Shown here: positions 1 through 7,891 of the stretch, one piece after another | Layout: every line of letters starts with the position of its first letter | Numbering within the stretch: position 1 is the stretch's first letter | NCBI GenBank assembly: GCA_964432595.1 | Contig: CAYSOF010000018.1 | Location: 73,729-137,728 of the forward strand | From: DASYLJ01 sp964432595 | GTDB taxonomy: Bacteria; Desulfobacterota; Binatia; DP-6 | DNA length: 64,000 nt | Direction: 5' to 3' | Made by a program: the position numbers and the translations under genes | The notes under the pieces: model-generated | What the model saw: the letters and a program-made list of their open reading frames with translations, nothing else | Told to the model about the DNA's origin: nothing | Database searches by the model: none

Positions 1-247
1 GGTTCTCCGGCAGGTAGCCGATGCGCCGCCGGACCTCGGCCGATTCCTCGAACACGTCGTGGCCGCACACGCGAACGGTCCCCGCGGTGGCGGGAAGGAA
101 TCCGGTGATCACCCGCAGCGTCGTTGTCTTGCCCGCGCCGTTCGGACCGAGGAACCCGAGCGTCTCGCCCGGATTCGCGGTGAACGACACGTTGTGTACC
201 GCGGTGATGTCGCCGTACCGTTTGCTCAGGTTTGCGACTTCGATCAT
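1..247 (-). CDS. ABC transporter ATP-binding protein, N-terminal part (cut by window edge)
   Basis: The first 82 residues of an ABC ATPase are encoded, reading leftwards out of the window from an ATG at 247. The opening MIEVANLSKRYG is the usual first strand of an ABC-2 or GldA/NosF-like nucleotide-binding domain. The Walker A motif GPNGAGKTTT lies at about residues 34-43, followed by the beta strand that leads to the Q-loop. Signature and Walker B motifs would lie outside the window. It is divergent from polA with an 86-base gap. The permease partner must be to the left, so substrate and direction of transport cannot be told. Confidence 0.9.
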   Translation of the reverse strand, partial: MIEVANLSKRYGDITAVHNVSFTANPGETLGFLGPNGAGKTTTLRVITGFLPATAGTVRVCGHDVFEESAEVRRRIGYLPEN

Positions 248-333
248 GTAGGGGCTTTGGACGTCAGCGCACGAGGAAAATTCGGGCGGCTATCTAGCGA
301 CCCGCTTCCCGGCTGTCAAGATTCACCCGACCA

Positions 334-2940
334 ATGCCCGCCACGAAACCGCCTCGGCTGCACCTCATCGACGGTAGCGGCTACGTCTACCGGGCGTTCC
401 ACGCGCTGCCCGCGCTGAACACGTCGCGCGGGCTGCCGACGAATGCGACGCTCGGCTTCGCGAAGATGCTGGCGAAGCTCATGCGCGAGGAAGCACCCGA
501 GCGCATCGCCGTGGTGTTCGACGCGCCGGGCGCCAAGTTCCGCGACGAGATGTTCGAGGGCTACAAGGCGTCGCGTGCCCCGATGCCGAACGAGCTCCGG
601 TCGCAGATCCCGTACATCCGGCGCATCGTCGAGGCGATGCGGCTGCCGACGCTGGAGGAGGCGGGCGTCGAGGCCGACGACGTCATCGGGACGCTGGCGC
701 AGCAGGCGTCGGCGGCGGGCGTGTCCACCGTCATCGTCACGGGCGACAAGGACATGATGCAGCTGGTCGACGAGCGGACGACGATGTACGACCCGATGCG
801 CGAGCGCCGTTTCGGTCCCGACGAGGTGCGCGAGCGCTTCGGCGTTGACCCGGTGCTGGTGCCGGACGTGCTCGGCCTGATGGGCGACGCGATCGACGAC
901 ATCCCGGGCGTCACCGGCGTCGGCGAGAAGACCGCGATGGCGCTCGTGCAGAAGATCGGCCCCGTCGAGGCGCTGCTCGAGCGCCTGGCCGAGGTCGACG
1001 GCTGCGGCATCCGCGGCGCCAAGAAGATCCGCGAGACGCTCGAGCGCGAGGCCGACACCGCGCGGCTGTCGAAGCGGCTCGCGACGATCCGGCGCGACGT
1101 GCCGATCGCCCTCGATCTCGACGCCGTGCGCTGGGAGGGGCCGGACGCCGACGCCCTGCGGCCGCTCCTCGTCGAGCTGGAGTTCTTCTCGCTCCTGCGC
1201 GACCTGGGCGCCGTCACGGACGCGCTCACCGTCGAGCGTCGCGAGGTGCGGACCGCGGCCGAGGCGAAGAAGGCCGTGGCGGCGCTGCGCTCGGCGGCCA
1301 CCATCGGCATCGCGGCGTCGCTCGACTCGCCGCGCGCCAGCGCCGCAGCGATCCAGGTCGTCGGCCTGTCGGCCGCGCAGGGTCCCGTCACGCTGCTCGT
1401 GGAGCCGGAGGCGGAGGGCGTGCTGGCGGAGGTCGCGCCCCTGCTGTCCGACCTGGCGGTGCGCAAGGTCGGCGCCGACCTGAAGGCGACGCGCGTCGCA
1501 CTCGCGCGCCGGGGCATCGCGCTCGCGGGGCCGACGTTCGACGTCTCGCTCGCGTCGTACTGCCTGAACCCGTCGCAGCCCGACCACGGCGTGCCGTCGC
1601 TCGCGGAAGAGGTGCTCGGCGAGCCACGCGTGGAGAAGCCCACGCCCATCGACGCCGTCTGCACCGAGGCGCACGCGCTGCACCGCCTCGTGCCGCTGCT
1701 CGAGGAGCGGCTCCGCGCGCACGAGATGGAAAGGCTCTTCCGCGACCTCGAGATGCCGCTCGCCGAGGTGCTGGCGGAGATGGAGCTGGCGGGCGTGCAG
1801 CTCGACGTCCCGGCGCTGCAGCGAATATCCGCGGAGTTCGGCGCGTCCCTCGAGCGCTTGATGGCGGAGATCTACGAGCTCGCCGGCGGCGAGTTCAACA
1901 TCGGCTCGCCGCCCCAGCTGCGCGAGGTGCTCTTCGATCGCCTGAAGATCTCGTCGCGCGGCGTGCGCCGCGGCAAGACGGGGCTCTCCACCGACGTCGA
2001 CGTGCTGACGCGCCTCGCGCGCGAGCATCCGTTGCCCGCGAAGATCCTCGACTGGCGGACGCTCTCGAAGCTCAAGTCGACCTACGTCGATGCGCTGCCG
2101 CTGCTCGTCGACGATCGCGGCCGGCTGCACACGTCGTTCAACCAGACCGTCGCGGCGACGGGCCGGCTGTCGAGCTCCGATCCCAACCTGCAGAACATCC
2201 CGATCCGGACGGAAGAGGGGCGGCGCATCCGCGCGGCGTTCATCGCGGCGCCCGGGTGGCGGCTCATCTCGGCCGACTACTCGCAGATCGAGCTGCGTCT
2301 GCTCGCGCACTTCGCCGAGGACGCGGCGCTGATCGACGCGTTCACGCGTGACGAGGACGTCCACGCGCGGACGGCGGCCGACGTCTTCGGCAACCTGCCC
2401 GTCGCAGAAGGCCGGCGTCTCGCAAAGGTGATCAACTACGGGATCGTCTACGGGATGGGGCCCGCGCGCGCCGCGCGCGAGCTGGGCGTGCCGCTGGCCG
2501 AGGCGGAGCAATACATCGCCGGCTACTTCGCGCGGTACCCCGGCGTGCGCCGCTTCATCGACACGACGATCGCCCAGGCCCGCGAGCGCGGCTTCGTGAC
2601 CACGGTCCTCGGGCGTCGCCGCTACCTGCCGGAGCTCGGCTCGCGCGACCCCGCGGTCCGGCAGTTCGCCGAGCGGGCGGCGACGAATACCCCGATCCAG
2701 GGGTCGGCGGCCGACCTGATCAAGGTCGCGATGCTCGAGGTGCGGAAGCGGCTCCGCTCGGCAAATCTTGCCGCGCAGATGCTGTTGCAGGTGCACGACG
2801 AGCTGGTCCTGGAAGCCCCCGCGGCGGAGGCGGCCCGGGCGGCGGATATCGTGCGGGATGCCATGGAGGGCGTCTGGCCGCTCCGCGTCCCCCTGCGGGT
2901 CGACGTCCGCGAAGGCGCCCACTGGGCCGAAGTGCATTGA
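334..2940 (+). CDS. polA: DNA polymerase I
   Basis: DNA polymerase I (868 aa) fills gaps and removes RNA primers in replication and repair. The N-terminal 5'-3' nuclease domain (about 1-290) shows HLIDGSGYVYRAFHAL, EADDVIG, VTGDKDMMQLV and GDAIDDIPGVTGVGEKTA. The C-terminal polymerase domain has motif A (ADYSQIELRLLAHF), motif B (RRLAKVINYGIVYG) and motif C (QVHDELVLE). The middle 3'-5' exonuclease-like domain has lost the metal-binding acids: where E. coli has FDTET this protein has IAASL, and the counterparts of D424 and D501 are also absent. It is therefore predicted not to proofread. Motif B has Tyr702 where E. coli has Phe762. The ATG at 334 gives a full-length family N-terminus. Confidence 0.97.
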   Translation: MPATKPPRLHLIDGSGYVYRAFHALPALNTSRGLPTNATLGFAKMLAKLMREEAPERIAVVFDAPGAKFRDEMFEGYKASRAPMPNELRSQIPYIRRIVEAMRLPTLEEAGVEADDVIGTLAQQASAAGVSTVIVTGDKDMMQLVDERTTMYDPMRERRFGPDEVRERFGVDPVLVPDVLGLMGDAIDDIPGVTGVGEKTAMALVQKIGPVEALLERLAEVDGCGIRGAKKIRETLEREADTARLSKRLATIRRDVPIALDLDAVRWEGPDADALRPLLVELEFFSLLRDLGAVTDALTVERREVRTAAEAKKAVAALRSAATIGIAASLDSPRASAAAIQVVGLSAAQGPVTLLVEPEAEGVLAEVAPLLSDLAVRKVGADLKATRVALARRGIALAGPTFDVSLASYCLNPSQPDHGVPSLAEEVLGEPRVEKPTPIDAVCTEAHALHRLVPLLEERLRAHEMERLFRDLEMPLAEVLAEMELAGVQLDVPALQRISAEFGASLERLMAEIYELAGGEFNIGSPPQLREVLFDRLKISSRGVRRGKTGLSTDVDVLTRLAREHPLPAKILDWRTLSKLKSTYVDALPLLVDDRGRLHTSFNQTVAATGRLSSSDPNLQNIPIRTEEGRRIRAAFIAAPGWRLISADYSQIELRLLAHFAEDAALIDAFTRDEDVHARTAADVFGNLPVAEGRRLAKVINYGIVYGMGPARAARELGVPLAEAEQYIAGYFARYPGVRRFIDTTIAQARERGFVTTVLGRRRYLPELGSRDPAVRQFAERAATNTPIQGSAADLIKVAMLEVRKRLRSANLAAQMLLQVHDELVLEAPAAEAARAADIVRDAMEGVWPLRVPLRVDVREGAHWAEVH

Positions 2941-2993
2941 TCGGGCACCCGTGAATACGACGCTCCGACCATCGTCTCAGAAACGAGCAGGCC

Positions 2994-3575
2994 GTGGGGC
3001 CTAGCGACTGGGACCTCGTTCAACGCACCCGGGATGGTGACCGGGAGGCCTTTCAGCAACTGGTCGAGCGTTACCAGCGCAAGGTAGCCGGGCTTGCGGT
3101 CGGAATGCTGCGAAATCGCGAGGACGCCCTGGATGTCGTGCAGGAGACCTTCACCAAGGCTTATCAGAACCTGGACCGCTTCAAGGGTGACTCGTCCTTC
3201 TACACCTGGGTGTACCGCATCGCCGTCAACGTCTGCATCGATCACCAGCGCCGTGAGGCCAAAATGCCGACGGTGACCACGGACCTCCGTGACGGCTCGG
3301 ACCGCCCCGAGCCCGAGCTGCCGGCGTCGGTCATGGACGGCGGCGAGATCGGTGACCCGTTCCAGCGGGCCCGCGATGCGGAGCTCGCAAAAGCCCTGCA
3401 AGAGGCCATCGCCGAATTGACCCCCGACCACCGCGCTGTGATACTTCTTCGCGAGGTGGATGGCCTCTCCTACGAGGAGATCAGCCGGGTTCTCGAGTGT
3501 CCGAAGGGCACCGTCATGAGCCGGCTGCACTACGCGCGGCGGCAGCTCCAGGAGCGGCTGCGGCGCCTTCGTTGA
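2994..3575 (+). CDS. ECF-type RNA polymerase sigma factor
   Basis: A 193-aa sigma-70 family factor of the extracytoplasmic-function (RpoE-like) group. Region 2 spans roughly residues 20-90 and includes QLVERYQRKVAGLA, the NREDALDVVQETF stretch and TWVYRIAVNVCID. Region 4 spans about 135-190, with LTPDHRAVILLREVDGLSYE followed by the helix-turn-helix ECPKGTVMSRLHYAR. There is no region 1 or 3. The GTG start at 2994 is the first usable start after an in-frame stop at 2952-2954. It is followed 10 bases later by a zinc-binding anti-sigma gene, so the pair probably forms an envelope-stress type regulatory switch. Confidence 0.93.
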   Translation: MGPSDWDLVQRTRDGDREAFQQLVERYQRKVAGLAVGMLRNREDALDVVQETFTKAYQNLDRFKGDSSFYTWVYRIAVNVCIDHQRREAKMPTVTTDLRDGSDRPEPELPASVMDGGEIGDPFQRARDAELAKALQEAIAELTPDHRAVILLREVDGLSYEEISRVLECPKGTVMSRLHYARRQLQERLRRLR

Positions 3576-3585
3576 TCCACCCACG

Positions 3586-4110
3586 ATGACCTGCGACGAC
3601 GTCAGCCAGCTGCTCGATCCGTTCCTCGATACCGAGCTTCCGCCGCCCATGCTCCTGGCCGTCGCCAAGCATGCGGCCACCTGCTCCCCCTGCGACACCA
3701 CGATCCGCGAGCTCACCGAGCTGCGCGAGCTGGTGGCCCGCGACAACGCCGCCGCCGTCGATGGTCTCGACTTCAGCGGCGTGTGGTCGGCCGTCGAGAC
3801 GGGGATGGACGCGCACGATGCCGCGCAGGCGCGCGCCCGGCGCATCCGCTCGCTGCCCATGTGGGGCACGATGGTCGCGATGGCGGCGAGCGTCATGCTG
3901 TGGATCGGCTATACGCCGGAGCGCGTGAAGCCGACGCAGCAGACCCCGGACGAGATTGCCAGGATCGACAAGCCGATCGTGCGGAAGCAGACCGTCAACG
4001 CGGCGTACATCGATCGCCTCAAGTCGCAGCGCGCGGTCGACGTTCGTCGCGCCAAGGGCGGCACGACCGTCATCTGGGTCAATCACCTCACCGAGGACGC
4101 GGGGCGCTGA
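3586..4110 (+). CDS. Anti-sigma factor, zinc-binding, membrane-anchored
   Basis: A 174-aa protein with the zinc anti-sigma (ZAS) motif H-x3-C-x2-C at His29, Cys33 and Cys36 (KHAATCSPC), preceded by the DDVSQLLDPFLDTEL helix typical of zf-HC2 anti-sigma domains. A single hydrophobic stretch at about residues 87-105 (GTMVAMAASVMLWIGY) should cross the inner membrane and leave a 65-residue periplasmic tail. It lies 10 bases behind the sigma gene, so it most likely holds that sigma factor inactive. Its stop overlaps the next start (TGATG at 4108). The signal that releases the sigma factor is not evident from the sequence. Confidence 0.88.
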   Translation: MTCDDVSQLLDPFLDTELPPPMLLAVAKHAATCSPCDTTIRELTELRELVARDNAAAVDGLDFSGVWSAVETGMDAHDAAQARARRIRSLPMWGTMVAMAASVMLWIGYTPERVKPTQQTPDEIARIDKPIVRKQTVNAAYIDRLKSQRAVDVRRAKGGTTVIWVNHLTEDAGR

Positions 4111-4613
4111 TGCGTGGCGAGCTGGGCGTGACCCTCGTCGGCGTCGTCGGCGGGCTGGCGCTGCTGTGCGCAGCGGAGCCGCTCAACGCCGGGCAGGTCG
4201 GCCGGCAGCCCGGCCAGCAGTTCGGTCCGTACTGGGTCAAGGTCATGACCATCCGGGCCGACGACAGCGGCCGCTGCGATCCGCGTCTCACGTCGCTGCG
4301 CACACGGCTCAGGAAGAGCGTCGGGTACCGCTCGTTCACGCTGCTCGACAAGGAGTTCCGTCGCGTTCCGTACCGCACCACCGAGGTCTTCACGCTGCCC
4401 GACGACCGCACGCTGCTGCTCCTGCCGAAGGGTGAGCTCGACGGCCGCATCCTGATGCAGGTGCGTCTGCTCCAAGGGCGCCAACGCATCCTCGACACCA
4501 ACGTGCGCTTGCTGGACGGCGGCAAGATGGTATTCGGGTTGGGCAAGGACGGGCACAGCGGCGACAGCGCGTTGCTGATCGTCCTCGAGGCCGCGAGCGA
4601 CCTGGAGAACTGA
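4110..4613 (+). CDS. Exported protein of unknown function in sigma/anti-sigma operon
   Basis: A 167-aa protein that I do not recognise. The ATG at 4110 overlaps the anti-sigma stop. It opens with a signal peptide (MRGELGVTLVGVVGGLALLC, cleavage probably after NAG near residue 27). The mature part is about 140 residues, basic in its first half, with one Cys at about residue 53 and alternating hydrophobic beta-strand-like segments such as DRTLLLLPKGELDG and RILMQVRLL. Operon position suggests a periplasmic role linked to the envelope-stress regulon. No catalytic motif is visible. Confidence 0.75.
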   Translation: MRGELGVTLVGVVGGLALLCAAEPLNAGQVGRQPGQQFGPYWVKVMTIRADDSGRCDPRLTSLRTRLRKSVGYRSFTLLDKEFRRVPYRTTEVFTLPDDRTLLLLPKGELDGRILMQVRLLQGRQRILDTNVRLLDGGKMVFGLGKDGHSGDSALLIVLEAASDLEN

Positions 4614-4915
4614 TGGCGAACACCTGGCTGGAAGAGATCGGAGAGCAGCTGCGCACCGTCGCCGACGCCCTCTGGGGCGAAGTCCGCGAGCGCGGCCTCC
4701 TTCCCCTGATCCAGCCCGTCGCCCCCTACAACCAGACCGGCCTCTTCCAGCCGGCGGTCACCCTGGGCAGCGTGCTCGGCGTAGTCCTCCTCTCCGGCAT
4801 CGCCGTCGGCGCCATGGGCACCCTCATGGTCGCACTGCTCGCCCTCTACCTCCTCCTGGTAGAGGTCTTCGGCGTCACCGTCGAACTACACCCGTTCGGC
4901 GCGCAGACGCGCTAA
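4613..4915 (+). CDS. Small membrane protein of unknown function
   Basis: A 100-aa protein translationally coupled to the gene before it (TGATG at 4611). The first 45 residues are amphipathic (WLEEIGEQLRTVADALWGEV). Residues about 50-86 are strongly hydrophobic with Gly kinks and probably make one long or two short membrane helices. The tail is short and polar. It is the last gene of the sigma/anti-sigma operon and is followed by the large inverted repeat at 4951-5099. No family is recognised. Confidence 0.7.
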   Translation: MANTWLEEIGEQLRTVADALWGEVRERGLLPLIQPVAPYNQTGLFQPAVTLGSVLGVVLLSGIAVGAMGTLMVALLALYLLLVEVFGVTVELHPFGAQTR

Positions 4916-4950
4916 CGGAACACTCGGCGACCGAGTCGCGCCGCTCGCAG

Positions 4951-5099
4951 CGGTGGGTGGCGTGCCGGGGCGGGCATGGCTCGTCCCCGAGCGAGCGCGT
5001 CGGGAGTGAGCGGGTGGGGAAAAGGGGCGGGGCCGGTGCCGAGCGAGCGCCGCGCGCAGCCGGGGACGAGCCACGCCCGCCCAGGCACGCCACCCACCG
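4951..5099. repeat. Large imperfect inverted repeat at a convergent junction
   Basis: Left arm 4951-4988 and right arm 5062-5099 are reverse complements over 38 bases with only two mismatches. The loop region of 73 bases contains the direct repeat GAGCGAGCGC (4989 and 5041). The element sits between a plus-strand operon ending at 4915 and a minus-strand operon ending at 5115. A bidirectional terminator or transcription barrier is therefore the simplest reading. No obvious target-site duplication flanks it and no T-run follows the stem. Confidence 0.8.
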
Positions 5100-5114
5100 C
5101 GCACCGAACCGCGC

Positions 5115-5327
5115 TCAGTCCCCGAGCGTCTCCCAGCGGATCGTCCAGAAGCCCGGCAGCGGCGGCTTCAACTCCGTGTGCCCGCCGAAGCACTCGAAGG
5201 ACGGCCGATGGCTCAGCCGCTCGCGCAGGAGGTGCAGGTAGTCGTCGAGCGACTGGCCGGGGGCCGGAGCGCCGATGTCGATCCGCTTCTCGCCGCCGCA
5301 CTTGGCGCAGGAGACGTCGACCTTCAT
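5115..5327 (-). CDS. Small zinc-site protein of unknown function
   Basis: A 70-aa protein just downstream of sat (20-base gap, same strand). Cys7-x2-Cys10 at the N-terminus and Cys46-x3-His50 (SFECFGGHTEL) make a plausible zinc-binding knuckle pair. Between them is a helix rich in Leu and Arg (LDDYLHLLRERLSHRP). It matches no family I can name. Coupling to ATP sulfurylase suggests an accessory role in sulfur metabolism, but this is inference from position only. It is the last gene before the inverted repeat. Confidence 0.65.
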   Translation of the reverse strand: MKVDVSCAKCGGEKRIDIGAPAPGQSLDDYLHLLRERLSHRPSFECFGGHTELKPPLPGFWTIRWETLGD

Positions 5328-5347
5328 CGGGCCCGGCCCGCCCAGGC

Positions 5348-6604
5348 CTACTGCTTCATCGCCGCCGCGAGGATGCGCGACGTCGACGGGCGCATGATGC
5401 GCGGGTCGACTTCGTTCCCCTCGAGCAGCGTCTTGCGGACGTCCTTGCCGGAGATCGACACCGGCTTCTCGTCCTTGTGGTTGTCCGTCAGATCGACGCG
5501 GCCGATCGACTCGTAGAACGCCGCGAAGCCGACCTTCAGCGGCTGGATCTTCAGATCACCGCCGAGCTTCGAGAAGATCTCCTGCGCGTCGAAGTCGCCC
5601 CAGATCGCGGTGCCGTCGGCGAACGGCGCGTCGGCGTGCTTGCGGCCGATGACGATGTCCGTGAAGCCGTAGTTCTGGCGGTAGATGCCGTGCATCACCG
5701 CTTCCTTCGGCCCGCCGTAGAACATCTTGATGTCGAGGCCGAGGAGGATCACGCGGTCGGGCACCGACTCCTTGCGCGGACCCCAGAGCGCCTGGTCGCT
5801 GTCGCCGTCGCCGAGCTGGCGCTGATCGATGAGCGCCTCGTACGTCTCCATGCGGACGTCGGCCTTCACGTCGTCACCCTTGGTCTCGCCGATCAGCGGA
5901 TTCAGGCAGGCGCCGGCGTCGTGACCCTGCCGGAGCAGCGTCTCGAGGCCGTACACGAGCGCGTACTCGTGCGCGCGGTGCAGCGGGTTGCGCGTCTGGA
6001 ACGCGACGACCCGCTTCCAGCCCTTCTTCGCCAGCAGCGCGCGTACTTCCTTCGGCGACAGGATGTACTTGCCGAGACGCGGATGCTTCGGCTGCGGCAG
6101 GACGTGGATGGTGCCGCCGATCAGATGCGACTTGTCGGCGTCGCCCTTGAGCACCATGTCGGCGCCGGGATGGTCCGTGCGCTCGGTGCCGTAGACGCTC
6201 TTCAGGTAGCGCATCTTGTCCCACTCGAAGACGTCGCTCACGTCGAGCGTCGCGACGACGGCGCCGCCGCTGTTCACCAACGCGACCTTCTGACCGGCCT
6301 TGATCTTGCCCGCGAGCTCCGCGGTCACCGGGAACGAGATCGGGATCGTCCAGGCGTACTTCTTGCCGTCGTGCTCGATGACGGCCTCGGCGAGCACGCG
6401 GTCGTACGCCGCCTTGCCCATCGGGCCGGTGAGCGGAGAGAGGGCGCCGTCGCCGAAGCGGTAGACGCTCGAGAGGTCGGCGTCGGAGACGGGCACCTGG
6501 ACGAGGCCGGCGGCCTCGGCGCGCACCGTGGCCTCGTCGCCGGGAGCCACCATGCAGCTCACGGGCTCGCTGAGACCGCCGTGCGGGGGAATGAGATCGG
6601 CCAT
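5348..6604 (-). CDS. sat: Sulfate adenylyltransferase (ATP sulfurylase), homo-oligomeric type
   Basis: A 418-aa ATP sulfurylase, which makes adenosine 5'-phosphosulfate from ATP and sulfate. The PUA-like N-terminal domain covers about 1-170. The catalytic domain shows QTRNPLHRAHE, the substrate-binding and HxxH-type segment of this family. Further on it has GLDIKMFYGGPKEA and IGRKHADAPF, where many relatives have GRDHAG; the GRKHAD version also occurs in real family members. There is no fused APS kinase. A Shine-Dalgarno (GAAAGGA) precedes the ATG at 6604. The gene follows the SAM-riboswitch sulfur operon after a 93-base gap and may have its own transcript. No APS or PAPS reductase is in the window. 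Confidence 0.95.
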   Translation of the reverse strand: MADLIPPHGGLSEPVSCMVAPGDEATVRAEAAGLVQVPVSDADLSSVYRFGDGALSPLTGPMGKAAYDRVLAEAVIEHDGKKYAWTIPISFPVTAELAGKIKAGQKVALVNSGGAVVATLDVSDVFEWDKMRYLKSVYGTERTDHPGADMVLKGDADKSHLIGGTIHVLPQPKHPRLGKYILSPKEVRALLAKKGWKRVVAFQTRNPLHRAHEYALVYGLETLLRQGHDAGACLNPLIGETKGDDVKADVRMETYEALIDQRQLGDGDSDQALWGPRKESVPDRVILLGLDIKMFYGGPKEAVMHGIYRQNYGFTDIVIGRKHADAPFADGTAIWGDFDAQEIFSKLGGDLKIQPLKVGFAAFYESIGRVDLTDNHKDEKPVSISGKDVRKTLLEGNEVDPRIMRPSTSRILAAAMKQ

Positions 6605-6613
6605 GTCGGGTTT

Positions 6614-6638
6614 GGTTCCTTTCTGTTTTTTCGGAACC
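6614..6638 (-). promoter_or_regulatory. Possible hairpin around the sat ribosome binding site
   Basis: On the minus strand GGTTCC (6638-6633) can pair with GGAACC (6619-6614) around a 13-base A-rich loop. The loop and 3' arm contain the GAAAGGA Shine-Dalgarno of sat. A second GGTTCC lies at 6646-6641 as an alternative partner. This could modulate sat translation, but the stem is only 6 bp. Confidence 0.25.
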
Positions 6639-6697
6639 CCGGAACCTAGGCCAATCCGCCCCGTACCTCAAACCGCGGGCGACGGCGGACGCGGGGC

Positions 6698-7891
6698 TCA
6701 GTGCTCGATTTCGATGCCGTCGGTGACGGGGCGGACGCGGAGCCGGCGCCGGGCGCGGGCGAGGCCGCGGGCGGCCAGCGCGCCGAGCCGCCAGCGCGTC
6801 AGCGACCGCATGGCGAGTGCCATACGGGCATCGTCGCCGGTGAACTCCCGCGCCTCGAGCGGGCTGATGCCGAGCGTCAGGTCGCCCAGCCAGCCCATCG
6901 CGATGCCGTTGGCGCGCACGGCGCGGTGCAGATGGGCGAGAAGTGGGACGACCGCGTCGGGCGCGAGCGCGGAGACGCCTGCCGTCGCCGGACGCCGCAT
7001 GCCGACGACGGGCAGCACCCCCATGGCCGTCAGCGTGTCGATGCCCTCGATCGTCGACTCGAGCGGCTCGAGCCCGACGACGAGGTCGGTCCAGACCGTC
7101 CCGCTGGGGAAGACCTTCGCGGCGTGCTCCAGCGCCTCCAGGTAGCGCTCGCGGCCGATGTAGCGCGAGCGACCGATGCAGTGGCGGTTGAGCAGCTCCG
7201 GATCGAAGATCTCGAGGTTGAAGCTGAGCGCGTCGACGCCCATGGCGTAGGTCCGGTCGATCCACGACAGCGCCTTCGGCGGGTGCGTCTGCACCGCGAC
7301 GAGCGTGTCGAAATGCTTGCGGATGGCCTCGATGTAGGGCGCCAGGAACGCCATCCCGCCGTCCTCGGCCTCGAACGGGCTGCCGTTCACGTAGACGAGC
7401 GACGCGACGCCCTCGTCGAAGGCCGCGCGCACGACCTCGACGACGTCGGCGACGGTGGGCATGCTCGCCCGGTCCGTCGGCCCGCGCGCGCCCTCGAGGC
7501 AGAAGCGGCAGGGCGCGCCGTGCACGCTGAAGCCGCAGACCGTGCCCGGGTGAACGAGGAGGTGGTTGCCGAGCACGGTCGCGACGCGCCGCATGGGCAC
7601 GCCGCGCGACGTCTGGCGCGCCGCGAAGCGCGGCAGGGCGGCATTGCGCACCTCGACACGCGGCCCGCCGTTGCCTGGGACGACGAAGAGTCGCTTGCCC
7701 TCGGCGACGAGCAGCGGCGCGTCCTCGGCGGCGACGGCGACGCTGACGCGGACGTCGTCCGGCAGGACGAGATCGAGCATCGGCGTCGGCGCGTCGAATC
7801 CGGGCGCGACGTCTCGCGCGCTCGGGTCGAGGCGCACGCCGCGCAGGCCGAGGTCGAGCTTCAGGTGGACGGGACCGGTCGCCTCGCTCAC
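6698..7891 (-). CDS. Radical SAM protein with CX8CX2C cluster motif
   Basis: A 397-aa protein with a GTG start at 7891, overlapping the previous stop (GTGA) and preceded by GGGGGAG. Cys119, Cys128 and Cys131 (VCGFSVHGAPCRFC) give C-x8-C-x2-C, where the canonical radical SAM cluster is C-x3-C-x2-C. The following sequence has the alternating strand-helix pattern of a radical SAM TIM barrel, including VYVNGSPFEAEDGG, SFNLEIFDPELLNRHC and WTDLVVGLEPLEST. The first 100 residues form a separate beta-rich domain (LVLPDDVRVSVAV, RLFVVPGN). It is the last gene of the riboswitch operon, so a sulfur-insertion or thiocarboxylate-related reaction is plausible. Substrate is unknown and I do not recognise a named subfamily. 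Confidence 0.85.
   Translation of the reverse strand: MSEATGPVHLKLDLGLRGVRLDPSARDVAPGFDAPTPMLDLVLPDDVRVSVAVAAEDAPLLVAEGKRLFVVPGNGGPRVEVRNAALPRFAARQTSRGVPMRRVATVLGNHLLVHPGTVCGFSVHGAPCRFCLEGARGPTDRASMPTVADVVEVVRAAFDEGVASLVYVNGSPFEAEDGGMAFLAPYIEAIRKHFDTLVAVQTHPPKALSWIDRTYAMGVDALSFNLEIFDPELLNRHCIGRSRYIGRERYLEALEHAAKVFPSGTVWTDLVVGLEPLESTIEGIDTLTAMGVLPVVGMRRPATAGVSALAPDAVVPLLAHLHRAVRANGIAMGWLGDLTLGISPLEAREFTGDDARMALAMRSLTRWRLGALAARGLARARRRLRVRPVTDGIEIEH

Noticed and set aside
316..2937. An 873-codon open frame antisense to polA, and similar long antisense frames elsewhere (for example 24401-26518, 52697-55657)
   Set aside because: They mirror real genes in very GC-rich sequence, are Arg/Ala/Gly/His-rich, and show no domain order or signal. 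The opposite strands encode clear families.
4951..5099. The inverted repeat as an intact MITE
   Set aside because: No target-site duplication is visible and no second copy was found in the window.
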